From positions 4,216,001 through 4,280,000 of the forward strand of contig NC_135779.1 in assembly GCF_028453695.1 (NCBI RefSeq): DNA of 64,000 nt, written 5' to 3'. Below, piece by piece: positions 39,375-51,938 of the stretch (position 1 is its first letter; every line of letters starts with the position of its first letter). Under the pieces are notes generated by a model. It had not been told where the DNA came from and ran no database searches. It saw nothing but the letters and a program-made list of their open reading frames with translations. Made by a program: the position numbers and the translations under genes. Origin of the DNA: Augochlora pura (taxonomy: Eukaryota; Arthropoda; Insecta; Hymenoptera; Halictidae).

Positions 39375-39935
39375 CCTGGAACCAATCCCCCTAGCCGCCC
39401 AGCGGCAACCGAGACCCTCTGCAACCTCGTAGAACGTGGCAGCGTGGGTTCACCGAGGGGTACACCATGCCGGAGGTCAATGGATTATCACAAAATTGGT
39501 ACCAGCAGCTTCTAGCGCTGCTGCGGCGGCTGGAACTGCAGCAGCAGCCTCGCTGGGCACCTGGAACCAATCAGCCTGGCCTCCCCACGGTATCCGAGAC
39601 TCTTTCCTAGCTGGTAAAGGCTGACTGCGTGGGCTCTACGAGAAGTTACACTATGTTAGAGGTCCGGCAAATCCAAATCTTGATCGCGTTATTGCATAGA
39701 CATTTTGATCGCATAAAAATTAGATACCAGCAGCTTTTAACGTTGCTATTGCATTATTTGATATGCTCGTTTCAAATTTTTCATGTGAATTCAATGGGTT
39801 GCTGAAAATTAACAGCGTAAGTTCAACAATGGAGGTATTATGCCAAAGGTTGGCCGGATCGAAAGGTCGACCACGTGCTCCATCACAAAAATGGTACCAG
39901 TAGCTTCTGGAACGGTTATTGCATCTGGAGCACAG
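39375..39935 (+). repeat. three-copy diverged tandem array, period ~187 bp
   Basis: CCTGGAACCAATC occurs at 39375 and 39560. GCGTGGGTT / GCGTGGGCT / GCGTAAGTT occur at 39442, 39627 and 39815. ACCAGCAGCTT / ACCAGCAGCTT / ACCAGTAGCTT occur at 39501, 39726 and 39896, followed by related TGCTGC / TATTGCAT blocks. Copy 2 carries about 40 extra bp. Copies become more AT-rich from left to right. Frames are not conserved, so I read this as a decayed satellite-like array. Confidence 0.6.
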
Positions 39936-42900
39936 CATCGGAACTCTACCATCGAAGTCTTTAGATAGTCAGAGCCAATCTCGGCGCGGTAGGAAAATAT
40001 GGAAGGTGGTCCTACGAGCTGACCATCCCAAAAACCCCAGCCCTGCGGCATTCATTCGCTTTCTTCGACCCCCGTTGGCCAGTAAGTGCAATGCGGGTCT
40101 CTTTGTGTCCGCGCACGGAGGCAGTCCTTAAAATTTTGTTCCAACCAGCTCAATGCACCGTGCTACAATCGTAGCGTAACTGTTATAAAATCTGTGGCGC
40201 TTCGCAGGGCGGAGACTCTAGCCGTTGATTAATTAATCGGCGAGTAGCAGGGAATCGGATCACACCTGCACCCTATTCATCAAGCCTCCAGTGAGGAACA
40301 TCCATGGACATCGCGTTCGTACAGACGATATTCATGAATAATTCACGGGCAGCAGGCGCGAAAGCGATACCGATATATTTTTCAACAGCCGGACGGATCT
40401 ACATAAGATTCGCGGACGCGCGAGCCAACAGTCCGACCGGCAGACGCGCTTGAAATTCCTCGGGGCCGGATCGCGAGGCGCGGGGCCCCCCCGACACACG
40501 GGTTTTTCTTCCGGCCGCGAGATCACAAATCAATGGGGACGTCGAACGAGCCTAAGCCCCTAGCTCGGTGCCTCTGAGCCCGAGTCGAGCCGAGACGCGT
40601 TCCCGGTGACGCGGCGCGTTTTCTACGCTGTCTCTATGAATCGAGCGCTGCCACGGCAGGCCGTAGATTAAGCGTAATGGTGCAAAGTATATAGCCGCGC
40701 GCCCGTGGATTCTTCTCTCTCCGTGGCCTCCGCCTGTGAAACGCCTCGAGGCGCCGGGGTTCAGCGACACCGGTGTACTCTAGCCGAGGGTACAGTGTCA
40801 TTAGAGACGCGCAAAACGCGCGCGTGTATGGCTCGCTGCGCGAGTTACTGCCCCGCGATTGTTTCGCTGGGACCGACGCGACGGCCCGCGACGTACCACC
40901 ATGCACTACGATGGGAATTTTAGGGCTCCTGGACGTCGCACTTTTACGAGACTCGGCCATAAAGTTACAGAACAAAGATATCATCTTGCTTACTAGGAAC
41001 ACCGAGTGTTCCTCTCTAATTTTTTCCTGATTACATAGATTGGAGTACCAAAACTATTAAGCGACACGTGTTTTCTATATCGCCAATAATTCGATTTAAA
41101 GGGGTTACATCTACCCCGAAAAGATTAACGTGTGACGAGAATAATTTAAATTTCTCGTGAATTTTAGTGTGTTTTTGGCGATGGGTCTCATCCCTTTATT
41201 CTTTTTTAAATAGAAAACGTAAAAGATCGCTGGAGAACATTTACTTAGTGTTTCTCGTTGGTTCTAGCTTTCTCATCTCTTGGTGACAACGTGGAACGAA
41301 AGCTACAGGAGGTCGCTGGACGATCGAGAGGTCAGAGGAATGCGATCTTTGTTGATTTTTTTAGTCGGCATTAGCGAACCTCTTACGATTAATCTTCCGC
41401 TGTCCGGTGTATTGTAATTTCAAGCGTCTCTCCGGATTTTTTCGTTCGAAGATATTTATGATCGTCGGGGTTGTGGCCTTTTTGTAGAGACCCCCAAAGA
41501 GTTCAAGCATCAGTTATCGGTAGAAATAGAATTAACATTTTTAGCGATAAAAAAAGCGGAGGAAAAACTCTTTTGCTGTAATATCAAACCTGCCGAGATC
41601 TAAAAATGACTAACAAATGTTACCTTATGAGAATTTCAAGATATGATTTGGTTAAATTTTTCACAAACCTTATAATAGCGTGTGCCTGAGTAAAGAAATA
41701 TATTCGACAATTTCAGATAGAAGCAGCTTTACGACTTCGATAATTATGAAATAAAAAATATGAAACCGGTCATTTGATCGCCGGTGTAGGTTTAGCATTA
41801 AAAACTAGTTTCCGCCATTAATGTAACCATACAACGAAAAAGAATGAGCGTAGAATTTCTCACCGGATTATTAATAATTGTGACTCAGACAGACACATTA
41901 TTTTGACAACGAGGACTGAAACAATCCAGAAAGATCGATTCTTACGTCTCCAGAGACCGGTACATCTAGCTCATTCGTGGCGAATGTTTGTATTTCTGCG
42001 GATATAAGACTCCACCACTTATAATCTGCGGTTTCCTCTAACCAATTACCATGGGATATTCAAATAGCCTCCTCCTTCAATTATTTGAATCGATGCAATT
42101 ATCGAAAGTGGCAATTTGGTTTTGTCGACGAGCGTCATTAGTTCGCCAAGCGACTGGAGGATTTTATTTAGAAATTTCCTTGCTTGAAACTTTGCTAAGG
42201 GATCGATCCGATTCAATTCCGGATCGGATTCAGCACGCTTTGGAGATCTGTGTGTAGACGGGGCCCGTAATTACGCATTCTTGGTGCACCTCGCTCCAGG
42301 GACAGCGCCGAAGAAAGTGTGAAACCCTGTCGTACAACCGCTCAGTTACATCGTTACTACGCAAATAGTCGCGTAGGTTTCGCAGGCGAGTGGAATTATC
42401 CGCGAAAAAACTCTTCCTCCTCTTCCTTTTTTTTTTCTCTCCTCTCGCGCCGATGTCCTCGGGGCTATTCAATCTCCGGTTTCGTCCTTCCTGTTCCACG
42501 CGGAGCGCCGTTCTGACGCCTAAACGAGTCGAGCGACGCATAACGAGTCCCGGCAGAATCCCTGGATCCCATGAATTCTCCCTTCCGCAGATCGGAGGCA
42601 ACGATCCGTGAGCCACGATGCAATCTTTCGAAGCATCGGGCAACGATCCATGAGACCCGGAGTCGGAGGATCTGGCTTCCGTGAATCCAGGCTACGATCC
42701 TCCCGAGATACGGAACGATTTTGCCTGATTAAAAGGGTAAACTTTACTTTCGCGGGACCGCCATTGTTTATCCCCGCCCCGGCCGAAACGAGGTTGCGCA
42801 ATGATCGTTGCGTTAGCCGGGATTCACGCTGGTCAAGAGATCGATGCGAAACGCCGTGGGGCCATCTTGGGCCTCCGAGAATGCCAAAAGCCGCGAAGAA

Positions 42901-45900
42901 TTTGCCAGGTATCCACGGGCGGCTCAGTTTGCGACACACTTTTGTATTTGGCGAGTCTTTTACGGCTGTCACGATCTGACGAGGAAAGTGCTATGACTAA
43001 ATCCGATTTCAGCTACTCTCTTGACGATGCCATGGCGCATTGCTGGAGGGGCTTCTTCTGCGACAGCGCCAATTTGAATCAATCATCAGAAGCTAGCAAT
43101 TGAATGACAATTTTGCCACTGGATAAAAATAGCCTCGGGCCACCATCGTCCAAGAGTTAAACATAGTTCTCACGTCTGGAAAGAAACGGACGTTCGAAAG
43201 TCTGCATCTAAAGAAGAGGGGTGTGCGTTAAACGCTAAGCAGTGAAATTTTAGCGGCGATTGTATCGAAAATTTCGAATGCTCGTTGTACATCGATGCCA
43301 AGAAAGCAAAGACGGTTACGCGGAACGATCGGGCTTCCAAGTATCACCTCACGGAGTCACGGGTGCACCGGGCGAGTCCCGTACGGCTTTCCATCTCGGA
43401 GAGCGATCCCAGGCATGCCTTTCGGAGCACACCTTGTAGCTTCCAGTCCGTCGACCAGCGCCGGCGGTATGGGTAACGGGTTCGTGGGGGCACACGTTCA
43501 TTTCGTATTCTTTTCGTGGATGCGTCATCCGCTTGGCCAACTGCGGATAACTTCGATGCAGGGCCGGCCCGATCGGTTGCTCGATCAAGTTTCAAAACCC
43601 CGACACCGGTCCAGGGCTTGTAAGTAGCCCGGGACATCTTGTACATTTTTTTCGGGCACGTTCACGACACCCCGTGACGATCCAAATGAACGACGACACC
43701 GTCCAAGGGCCAGCCCTTCCGTAATAGATACCTGTCTCCTTAAACATCTTTCGCGCTTCTTCTTGTCCCGAGTTTTCTGTTCGCCTATTTTTATCCGGCC
43801 CGGGACGTCTTTCTACTAAATAAATCGATCAGCATCTTCAATCGGGTATCGAGTAACCCTTCTCCTCCAGCGACTTCCTCGATTTAACGCTCGATTATCG
43901 GTTCTCTTAGCAAATTACCGATAATACGCTGTAATGCGTGTTTCTACGAAGAGATCGCTGCAAATAACTGTGACTAGGGATATTTTTGTTTCGATGAAAA
44001 TCAGCGATATCCGGTCTACCAGGCTGTAAACTATTTCTCGTTACAGAAGGCCTTCGGCACACGAAACGGAAATTTTTTCCCTTTTCGTTGTTGCAGTTGA
44101 AATAAGGTTTATAGAAGAGAGAAATCTTTGTTGAAATATAAGAATGAAACATCAAACATTTAAGAATTCTCTACGCCAATGTCCTACCTGGTCTAACTGC
44201 TTACCGCAAAAGGTACAGATCTCAAAATATTCAGAATTTCGCTACAAAATATCAAAGGTACCAGATTTTTCATTGGACTGCTTGGGAATAATGGTTTCTC
44301 AGTAAATCGAAAACAATCGAAATAACAGAGATTCTTGTCGCGAATTCCTTGAATGCCGGTTGCGCATCATAGAATCGACTCCGGCGTTGTATCCGGCGGG
44401 GCACGACGGCGCGGTGCGGCACAAGGCTCGTATCTCGTTTATTAAGTCGGCAATGGACGATAAAAGTTCATTTAATGATGTTCAAGATCGCGTGACGTTG
44501 CGTTGCTCGTTCGATTAAGCGTATCGTTCGACGTACCGAGTAATTGCTGGCTCGAATCGTCGGCGCATGATGCCGAACATGTGCGTCGAACACGTCGATA
44601 CCGACGAACGGCCCGACGAGGGGCAGTCGGAGGCCAGGAACGAGTCGTTGACAGTAATTGTTACCTCGGGAACAAGATCGCGTACGTTCAGCTGACGTTT
44701 ATTCCCCGCGTAAAACCGGCGACGGAGGCGGGACGAATCGCGGCGGAATCGTACGGAATGGTCACGTCAAAGCGCAACGCGATTACGCCTCTCATTAAAA
44801 CTTTGGAGAGGGGGCCCGCTCGGTGACATGAATCAAACGCGCACGATCGAGCGGTTATGGCTATCCCGTGAATCAAGCGGAATGCCTTCCTCACCGCGAT
44901 TATATGCGTCGTCTAATCGAAACGGGGAAATCTATGCGAATAAGCTGATCATCGCAGCCAGCGACCTCCAGCCAATCTAGGAATTCCTGTTGCACACTAC
45001 GGAAAAGTGCATTATCGCGCGTGTGTCGCGAGGGCCGGCGCACGGTGTACGACTGCGAGCTCGCATTGTGATATGATGTAACGCGATGAATCAACGGATC
45101 GGTCGATCATTCACCGAAGCCCGGCGACACGTGCCCGGAACGCTCGTAAATTGATCAATTGCCGAGACGACGATATTCGTCTGCTTCGCGTCTAATGCCG
45201 CGCTGGATTTCGCGATAGTTTAAAAATTTATTGTATCTTACCAACATCTTGGTGAGTAGTTGTTTTAGACAAGATCCAAGCATTTGTAACACTCTTGACT
45301 GCCTACAAAGTTGATTGTTGCTCCTCGATTAGAGGATGTTCAAATATCCGTTCACTCGTTACGATGGTAGAAAGTAAGTAACAAAATGCTAAAACAAAAT
45401 ACGTTACTGTGTAAATTACTGCAAGACTTAACACGAATGTTAAAAGAAATGTTACTCACCGTTTCAAATTGAATATGTATGTAGTTACGAATCGACAGAT
45501 TTAAATTCTAAAACGCAGTAAAAGTTACTGATGGTAGTATTTCTTTCAACAAAAATTTAACAGATAATTTCGACCGCATAAACTCGAACAGAATGTACCA
45601 AAAAATGAAAGAGACATTTTATTTCTTCCTCGAAATCGAAACTTGAAGGAGTTCAAGAGAAAGATCGAAGAGAAACGAAACATAAGCAACGGCCATCCAC
45701 CAGGCAATTAAATCTCCCGAGAGTGGATCGCGAATATTATTAATTCCTTGCAAATAGATCCATAGAGATTAAAAGAACGATCGCGCATCTTTATCGCGGT
45801 CCAGCAGCGATTATCTAATACCGTAATAACCTTGATTATATAATTATCCATTCACTCGTACAAGAGGAGGTATCCTTCGGCCTTTATTACACTTTTTATT

Positions 45901-48900
45901 GACCATCGAAGCAACGATCCTCTGTTCCTCGCTCGCGAAAACGGCGTCCGCCTCTTCTTTATCGTTACGGATCCCATCGGCAGTAATATTATACTACAAT
46001 TACGCATGCCGCTGATGAAAATCAAGGACGCTCGCTCCCGGAGCCATCCCGCGTATCATTACGCCAGGAAATGTTTACACGGGCTTGGACATTCTTTGTT
46101 TTGCAACCGAGCTTCGCGGGCGGACAAGGGAAACCGCTTTTGTTGAGCCAGTCTGCGGGAAATTCGCTTTAACGCGACCGCCTGCAACAAAACATCTTAT
46201 TCATTTTTCTCGATATTCACTTTAGAGCTATATAAAAATATCAAGATGTCGTGCAAACAATTTTAACGTGACTGTGATCTGTTATTATGACTAGTCCAAT
46301 CTTTCTAGCGAAATAGCTTCGATTTTTCAGAAGTTTCAGGTGATCGAGTTGTTGCCGGAACCGGGCCATCCAGCTTGGAACAATTCGTGGAATGAGTGAG
46401 AGTGATGGCGCAAGATTCGGAAGTAGAAAGGGCGAGAAGAGAATAGGTTCGCTCTTGCACTCTTTCCACGAACTGCTCTAGGCCTGGAAGACCTGGAACC
46501 GAGACCCAACAACGCAAGCATAAGTCAATAAGGAAGATAGTCGACGGACCACTCCTTTCAGTCGTCCTCGGCTGAAACAAACAATTTTATTTTCCGTTCA
46601 TAGAAACGACGCTTTCTCCGAAACCGAAGTCGTTGAAAATCGCACTGAAAAGCCTCGATACTTTACTGGCCGATGCGCAACGGCGTTCCATGTGGGCAGT
46701 CCGAATGTTCTCGTGATCCTCCCACGCGCTCGCAGTCGCGTTCCACGCCAAATCCAGCATCGATATCTTCCTCCCGGCGAAAAAAACCCGGGGACTAAGT
46801 AAAATTCCGTCAACAAGCCGTGAAAGTTACAGCCTCGAGAATATTCCTGCCGCTTGTCCCGCCTCGATGCGGGTCTTAACGCTTGCAGAGTTAAGGGAAA
46901 AATTAAGCAGGCGGAGACAAACGATTTTCATCCACCATTTTATAGAAACCTTCATCCCTGAAACTCAAAAAATATGAACCTTTGCGACTCTCTTGGTAAT
47001 AGTTACGACTCCTCGATTTAAAGAAGTACATGTCCTAACCTAAAATATAGAAATGGTGGTGCAATTTGAATCCGTGGCTTCGAAAGGAAATGCTATGTAA
47101 AATTCCCACCGATCGACGCCGCTAACGAACCCCGCCATGTTTGAGCCTTATCGAGTTATGCTCAGCAGTAAACTGGCTCGTCTTCTAATTGAACGTCATC
47201 GCGTTTTCCTGGATCAAGCCGCGAGTCCGTGCGATTTTCATTCGGCATTGCTCGAAGTCCGTGGATCCAACGAAGCGGATCGTAGCGTCCTCCCGGTCGC
47301 CAGATCGTCCCAGCTCCAGAGTAGATTAGGACGTTAGCGAGTCGCGTTGCAGGTTCTAACGACGCTCGTTTTCAGGATACTCGTAGAGATGGGATGGAAC
47401 AGGAATAGCAAGGATGACGTAAGCGCCCAATCTGCACACGGGTTCCCGCACACCTGAGGCCCATACGTGTGTTAGTGACTTCACCGACATAGTGGTCGCG
47501 ACACATCGGTTCAGTCACCACTGCAAATAGCCGAAGAAATCGACAGGAGAGACTTCTCGGTCGCGAGATATCGAGCGAAAATCGAAACCACGCCGATTTT
47601 CAGCCACTCTGATTTCGATAATCGCTCCTCGACCTCGCGGCTCAATTGAACCTGCTTTTTTGCGCAACCTGTTAATTGGTCTATTGAGAAACAATTTTGC
47701 GAACGGAGGCTGGATCGGTTAACCAAGCGCTGATTTATTTCTACGAACTCGAGGAAACCAAGAACGACTCACCGCTCTTAGCATTTTGCCAGTCAGAAAC
47801 CTGCTATTTAAATAATTATTTAAGTCAATAGTCTTAAGCAGGTAGAAAATAATTGTATTAGCTTCCATGAATATCAAGTTTGAGTCAGAAGAATACCTGT
47901 GGCATAACTTTAGGATAGTATTTTAAGTCGGATTGTCAATATTTAAACTAGGCCAATAAAAGAATCAATTTTGAAACAGCAAATCGAAAAATGTACAAGA
48001 CAAAGTTGATACTTAATGATTTGTATGATTGAAATCGTACTTATCGTAACAGCTGACGCATTGTTCCGGATCAGATCGCTCAATGTGTTGGGAGCAACGA
48101 CACGCAAGGGTCAAAGGCAAAAAGAGGTCAGAAATGTCGGGATAGTGGAGTATAATAAACGGTCTTCCGCTCGCATCCGATTCCGATGTTCGGTGTCCAA
48201 GGTGACGCACGGTGAACAGTACGCAAAACAGCCGGATGCATTGATGGTAATTTATCTACCGCCAAATCGGTTTGTCCTTCGGTGTTAACTCGTCTAGCGA
48301 AAGTCTCAGGGTCTAATCAAAGACGCGTTAGCGATCGGGTAACCGAAACGAGCACGCAATAAAGAGCAGGCCCGTACGATCAATCGAATCGACCGAGATC
48401 AATGCACGACCTTCAGGGTGGTCGTACCGAGGATATCGATCGCACTCGCAGATTTCATTTCTCTCGTTTTGTCTCTTTTCTAGTCGTAGCGAGGCTATCG
48501 AGCAACCCGGAGACCACCGCGAGAAATGATTTTCGTGGGAGCGTGGATTGCGTAGGCTAACGTGTGTGGGTAGCTTGGCCTTCAAAGTCCTTCGCTGGAA
48601 AAGTAGGGACCAGGATCGTCACGTCGTACGCGTAGGCCTCCGGCAAGTGGGAGGACTGGATTAAAGGCATCTCTCCATTACGCGTAACTGTACCTACAAC
48701 CATCGAGAAAGTCGTCACGTTCCGCTATCAAGCCTTCAATGATTTAGATTTTCTCTCGTTCCATCGCTTATCCCCTATCCGGAAGTGCAACGGATTGGAC
48801 TGCAATTTTTCTTTCCAAAGAATGAAATCAAAATACAGTTTTACGTAATATTTGTGTAGTTTTATTTCCTCTCCATCTTCACAAAATGCAACTTTTTTTT

Positions 48901-49164
48901 ATGAATTGCCAATTTTGGTGACGTACTTGAAACCCTTAATGTAGTATTTATGCGTTATTATAGAAAAGATTTCACTACCTAAGGATTAGGGGGGAGTTTG
49001 TAGAAGAGATGGCAATTGGTAGGAAGGTCACTGCAATGCGTATAGAGAATTCGTGTCTTATACCTAATTGACTTAAAGAAAGTCTTAGTTGTAAAGACAC
49101 TTATTCAAATTGTGTATATACAGTGAAATAGTTTAAATAATACAATTCGTCAAGTCTTTTGTCA
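39936..49164. other. noncoding DNA, right part of the gene-poor stretch
   Basis: No gene is supported. Contents are the second dispersed repeat (41670), an inverted repeat ATCCGAT/ATCGGAT near 42207-42230, and a duplicated GCAACGATCC(G/A)TGAG near 42598 and 42640. From about 48800 the DNA turns clearly AT-rich and the last 200 bp should include the pescadillo 3' UTR. Open frames here are short and overlap on both strands. Confidence 0.55.
41670..41793 (+). repeat. dispersed repeat, copy 2
   Basis: Partner of the copy at 34330-34453, with similar length and order of conserved blocks (ATGAAATAAAAAATATG, AAACCGGTCATTTGATC). The match seems to run on weakly for another 30-40 bp (AACCATACAACGAAA against AACCATGACGAAATT). 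Confidence 0.6.
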
Positions 49165-51522
49165 TTAAGCAACTGCAGTTTTTTTCTGTTTGCGTTCCTC
49201 CTTGCGCTTTTGCTTCTCAGCTGCCTCGTGCAAGCGCCTCTTCTTCCGCAACAACCATATTTCCTTGGATCTCTCTTCGCGACCTTTCATCATACTTCTA
49301 TACAAATTACGATGCCTCTTCTTGATCATTCGTTCCCGAAGTCGATATTCTTGCCTCTCCTGTCGGTTCCTTTCCCAGGGATTTTCCTTTGTTACAGTAC
49401 CGGCTTTCACCTTCATTTCTTTTTTCTGTAATTAGCAAGCGCGGAGTTATTAAAAATTTCTAATTATTAAAAATATGTGTAGCTAATGATGTTAACCTTT
49501 TGTAATCTAATCTGTTCCTTTTTGTCATGTGCCGTTGACGTCCCCTCATCACCCTCTTCTTCTCCTTTAATTTCTTCCTCACCATCATCATCATCATCAT
49601 CATCTTTTTGATCTTCATTCTCGGACTCAACATCTGCTTTGTCATCGTCATCTTCTTCGGATGCACTTTCTTCTATTTAATAAAACAAACATTACAGTAA
49701 CGAAAAATAGTTCCACAGATTGTTTTTCTACTATTTTAGAAGAATACGTACCATTGTTCAGCTTAAAGTCATGATCCATGAGAGCACGAGCCTCTGGTGG
49801 AATGTACGTTTGATCGTGACGACTTTCCGAGAATGGTGAGAGATGGGGTGGAAGAATACAACCCATTAAATATCTTTCCACGGGTAATAACTCTCTGGCA
49901 TTAACAGAGTCGAACACCCATTGAGGCTGCACGTAGTACCTGTATTAATAAAAATAAATTAACTAAATAAATCGAATTGAATAAACATTGTAATGAAATG
50001 AAGAAATTATAGATCACCTGGAAATATACTGTTTAGTCATGCTAGGTCTGTCCACTATTTGGTGAGTTATTGTCTCGTCAGTTTCTTCAAATGATGCTCC
50101 AACAAACAGTAATTTATCCCAAGACACATCGGCTCCGAAACAACGTAAAACAAAGACTAACGGCTCCCTTGGAACCTCTCTATTCAAAAAAACTTTTAGA
50201 CCTTTGAATAACGTTTTCAAATTTTTAATTTTTTCTGCTTCCTCTTTGGCTTCTTCCACTTTCGTGGTATCGCCATCTTGCTGTAAAAAAAAATTGTTAA
50301 AATATAGTGAAATTTGTTAAGACATGTCTATAAGATCATTTATACTTACAGTTGCAAACTGGTCTATGTTCAAATCTTCATCTTCTGCATTCTGTACAGT
50401 CGGATCTAGAGTTGTTAGTGGTACATTTAACGCACTTATTCTTTCTGCTACATAGACCTCTTCATCTACAAGTGCTTTTTCATCGTTTTCTGTTCACAAA
50501 AAGTTAATATTAGATTCAAGTGATACATGTATCAAAGATGTAAAAAAAATTATCTTACCACTAGTAGTAAGTTTTGGTGGATAATGCAAATTAAGTGTGT
50601 GGTAGAGTCTAAAATTAACGAAGCCTAACATTATAATATAAAATTCTACAAATACAGACATTAATTTAAAATCCACTTCGTCCCTTGTTTGAGGTTCAAA
50701 ACAGAAATGATGTGGTACTATCCAAGTAATTGTTTGACCCTTAATTTCAGCTTGGTAATAATATCCTTTAATGGATACAAATACTTTGCGTAATGCCTTA
50801 GCAGCAATTACAGCATGTAGAAATTCTATGCTCAATCTTCGGCATAAGAAAGACTGATCTCTTGGTATATGTTTAAGAGATGGAAATGTACTGAATAAGA
50901 AACACAATGTCAGACAATCATCTAAATCTCTCAGGGCATCAATAAATGTTGGATATCGTTCCTTAACAATATGGTCCAAAGTCAAAGTAGGATGATTGTT
51001 CAGCTGTCTCCTCATGTATGAAAATTCTTTCATCGCTCTAGCTTTGGTCACTCTTTTATGAAATACCTAGATAAATAATATTTTATTAGATTGCTACAAT
51101 TTTATGTGCTGAATAATATACATACAGATCAATTTAAAGTACCTTGCAATCTCTGAGTTTCCATATCATCGGTTCATGCATTAAAAATTGAATATCCTTC
51201 TTGTGATACAGTGTCTTGATACCAGGCTCACCCTTCTGGGCTCTTTTACGGTTGCGTGGCTCTCTTGGGTATATGCCTTTCAAAATACATAATCGACGGA
51301 AATCATTCAAGGAAAGCTGCAATTTCTTCAAAACAGCTCTCCTCGACATAAACTGCGCTCCTTCTCCAGACTGGTACTATAAATTTCAAAACATAATTTT
51401 AATCCTTGTTCAAATATATTCAGTGTCAAAATAACCTTAATGCATTTAACCTTATACAATCAAATAAGAAAAGAAATCTTGGCAAATTTGATAAATACCT
51501 TTTTCTTTCCTATTACAACCAT
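49165..51522 (-). CDS. pes: pescadillo homolog (60S ribosome biogenesis, PeBoW complex)
   Basis: Pescadillo acts in the nucleolus with BOP1 and WDR12 in 27S/32S pre-rRNA processing and large-subunit assembly. Exons in transcript order: 51499-51522, 51143-51376, 50559-51066, 50350-50489, 50018-50280, 49752-49939, 49497-49672, 49165-49425. They sum to 1794 nt, 597 residues, near the family length, and the frame closes at each junction. The N-terminal Pescadillo domain includes LNDFRRLCILKGIYPREP and YHKKDIQFLMHEP. A BRCT domain spans about residues 324-425 (FKGLKVFLNREVPREPLVFV ... YYVQPQWVFDSVN). An acidic tract (EEDDDD, DDDDDDDGEEE, about 453-490) precedes a basic coiled-coil C terminus ending KKTAVA. 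The start exon has only eight codons. A CACGTG E-box lies about 75 bp upstream. Same strand as pelota, 416 bp upstream. Confidence 0.96.
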
Positions 51523-51595
51523 TTTTGGTTGTAGTTTTAACACAGTTCAATGTTTAAAAACTACATGAACACGAAAGAATAAATTGTTAATATTC

Positions 51596-51601
51596 CACGT
51601 G
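51596..51601. promoter_or_regulatory. CACGTG E-box upstream of pescadillo
   Basis: A perfect CACGTG lies 74 bp before the pescadillo ATG. In flies and vertebrates Myc/Max activates ribosome biogenesis genes through such E-boxes near the start site, so this is a plausible functional site. A single 6-mer can also occur by chance. Confidence 0.45.
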
Positions 51602-51862
51602 CTCTTTGAACGAAAACACTAAGAAAGCAGACTGAAGTAGGCTAAGAGAATGAATAATGTAGAATTTTAAAGCTGCGCCATCTCATGGACAAATTACATT
51701 ATCACCTATAGATAATTTTAGTTGAGTGTTTCGCCACCACGTCTATTGCAGCAGATGATAATAAAAAAAATGGAGGTGTAATCCAATTATCCGACACTGT
51801 ATTAGTTCTGATTATGTCAGATAATGGGAATTCTAATGTATTTATAAGAATTAATTTACAAT

Positions 51863-51868
51863 TTTATT
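51863..51868 (-). terminator. poly(A) signal of pelota
   Basis: The minus strand reads AATAAA here, 71 bp past the pelota stop codon at 51939. It places the transcript end near 51840, about 300 bp from the pescadillo start codon. Confidence 0.65.
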
Positions 51869-51938
51869 AATAATATATTTTGATTGCGCACAGCACAAAT
51901 ATATACAAAGTTGCACATTAGCATAATATCTTTAATTC

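Noticed and set aside
39057..39515. 152-codon plus-strand Ser/Pro-rich frame
   Set aside because: Made by a pyrimidine-rich stretch (CTCC repeats) and the start of the 187-bp array; the array copies do not keep the frame.
12327..49164. Intact transposon or retroelement in the gene-poor stretch
   Set aside because: No transposase, integrase, reverse transcriptase or long terminal repeat was found; only short decayed repeats.
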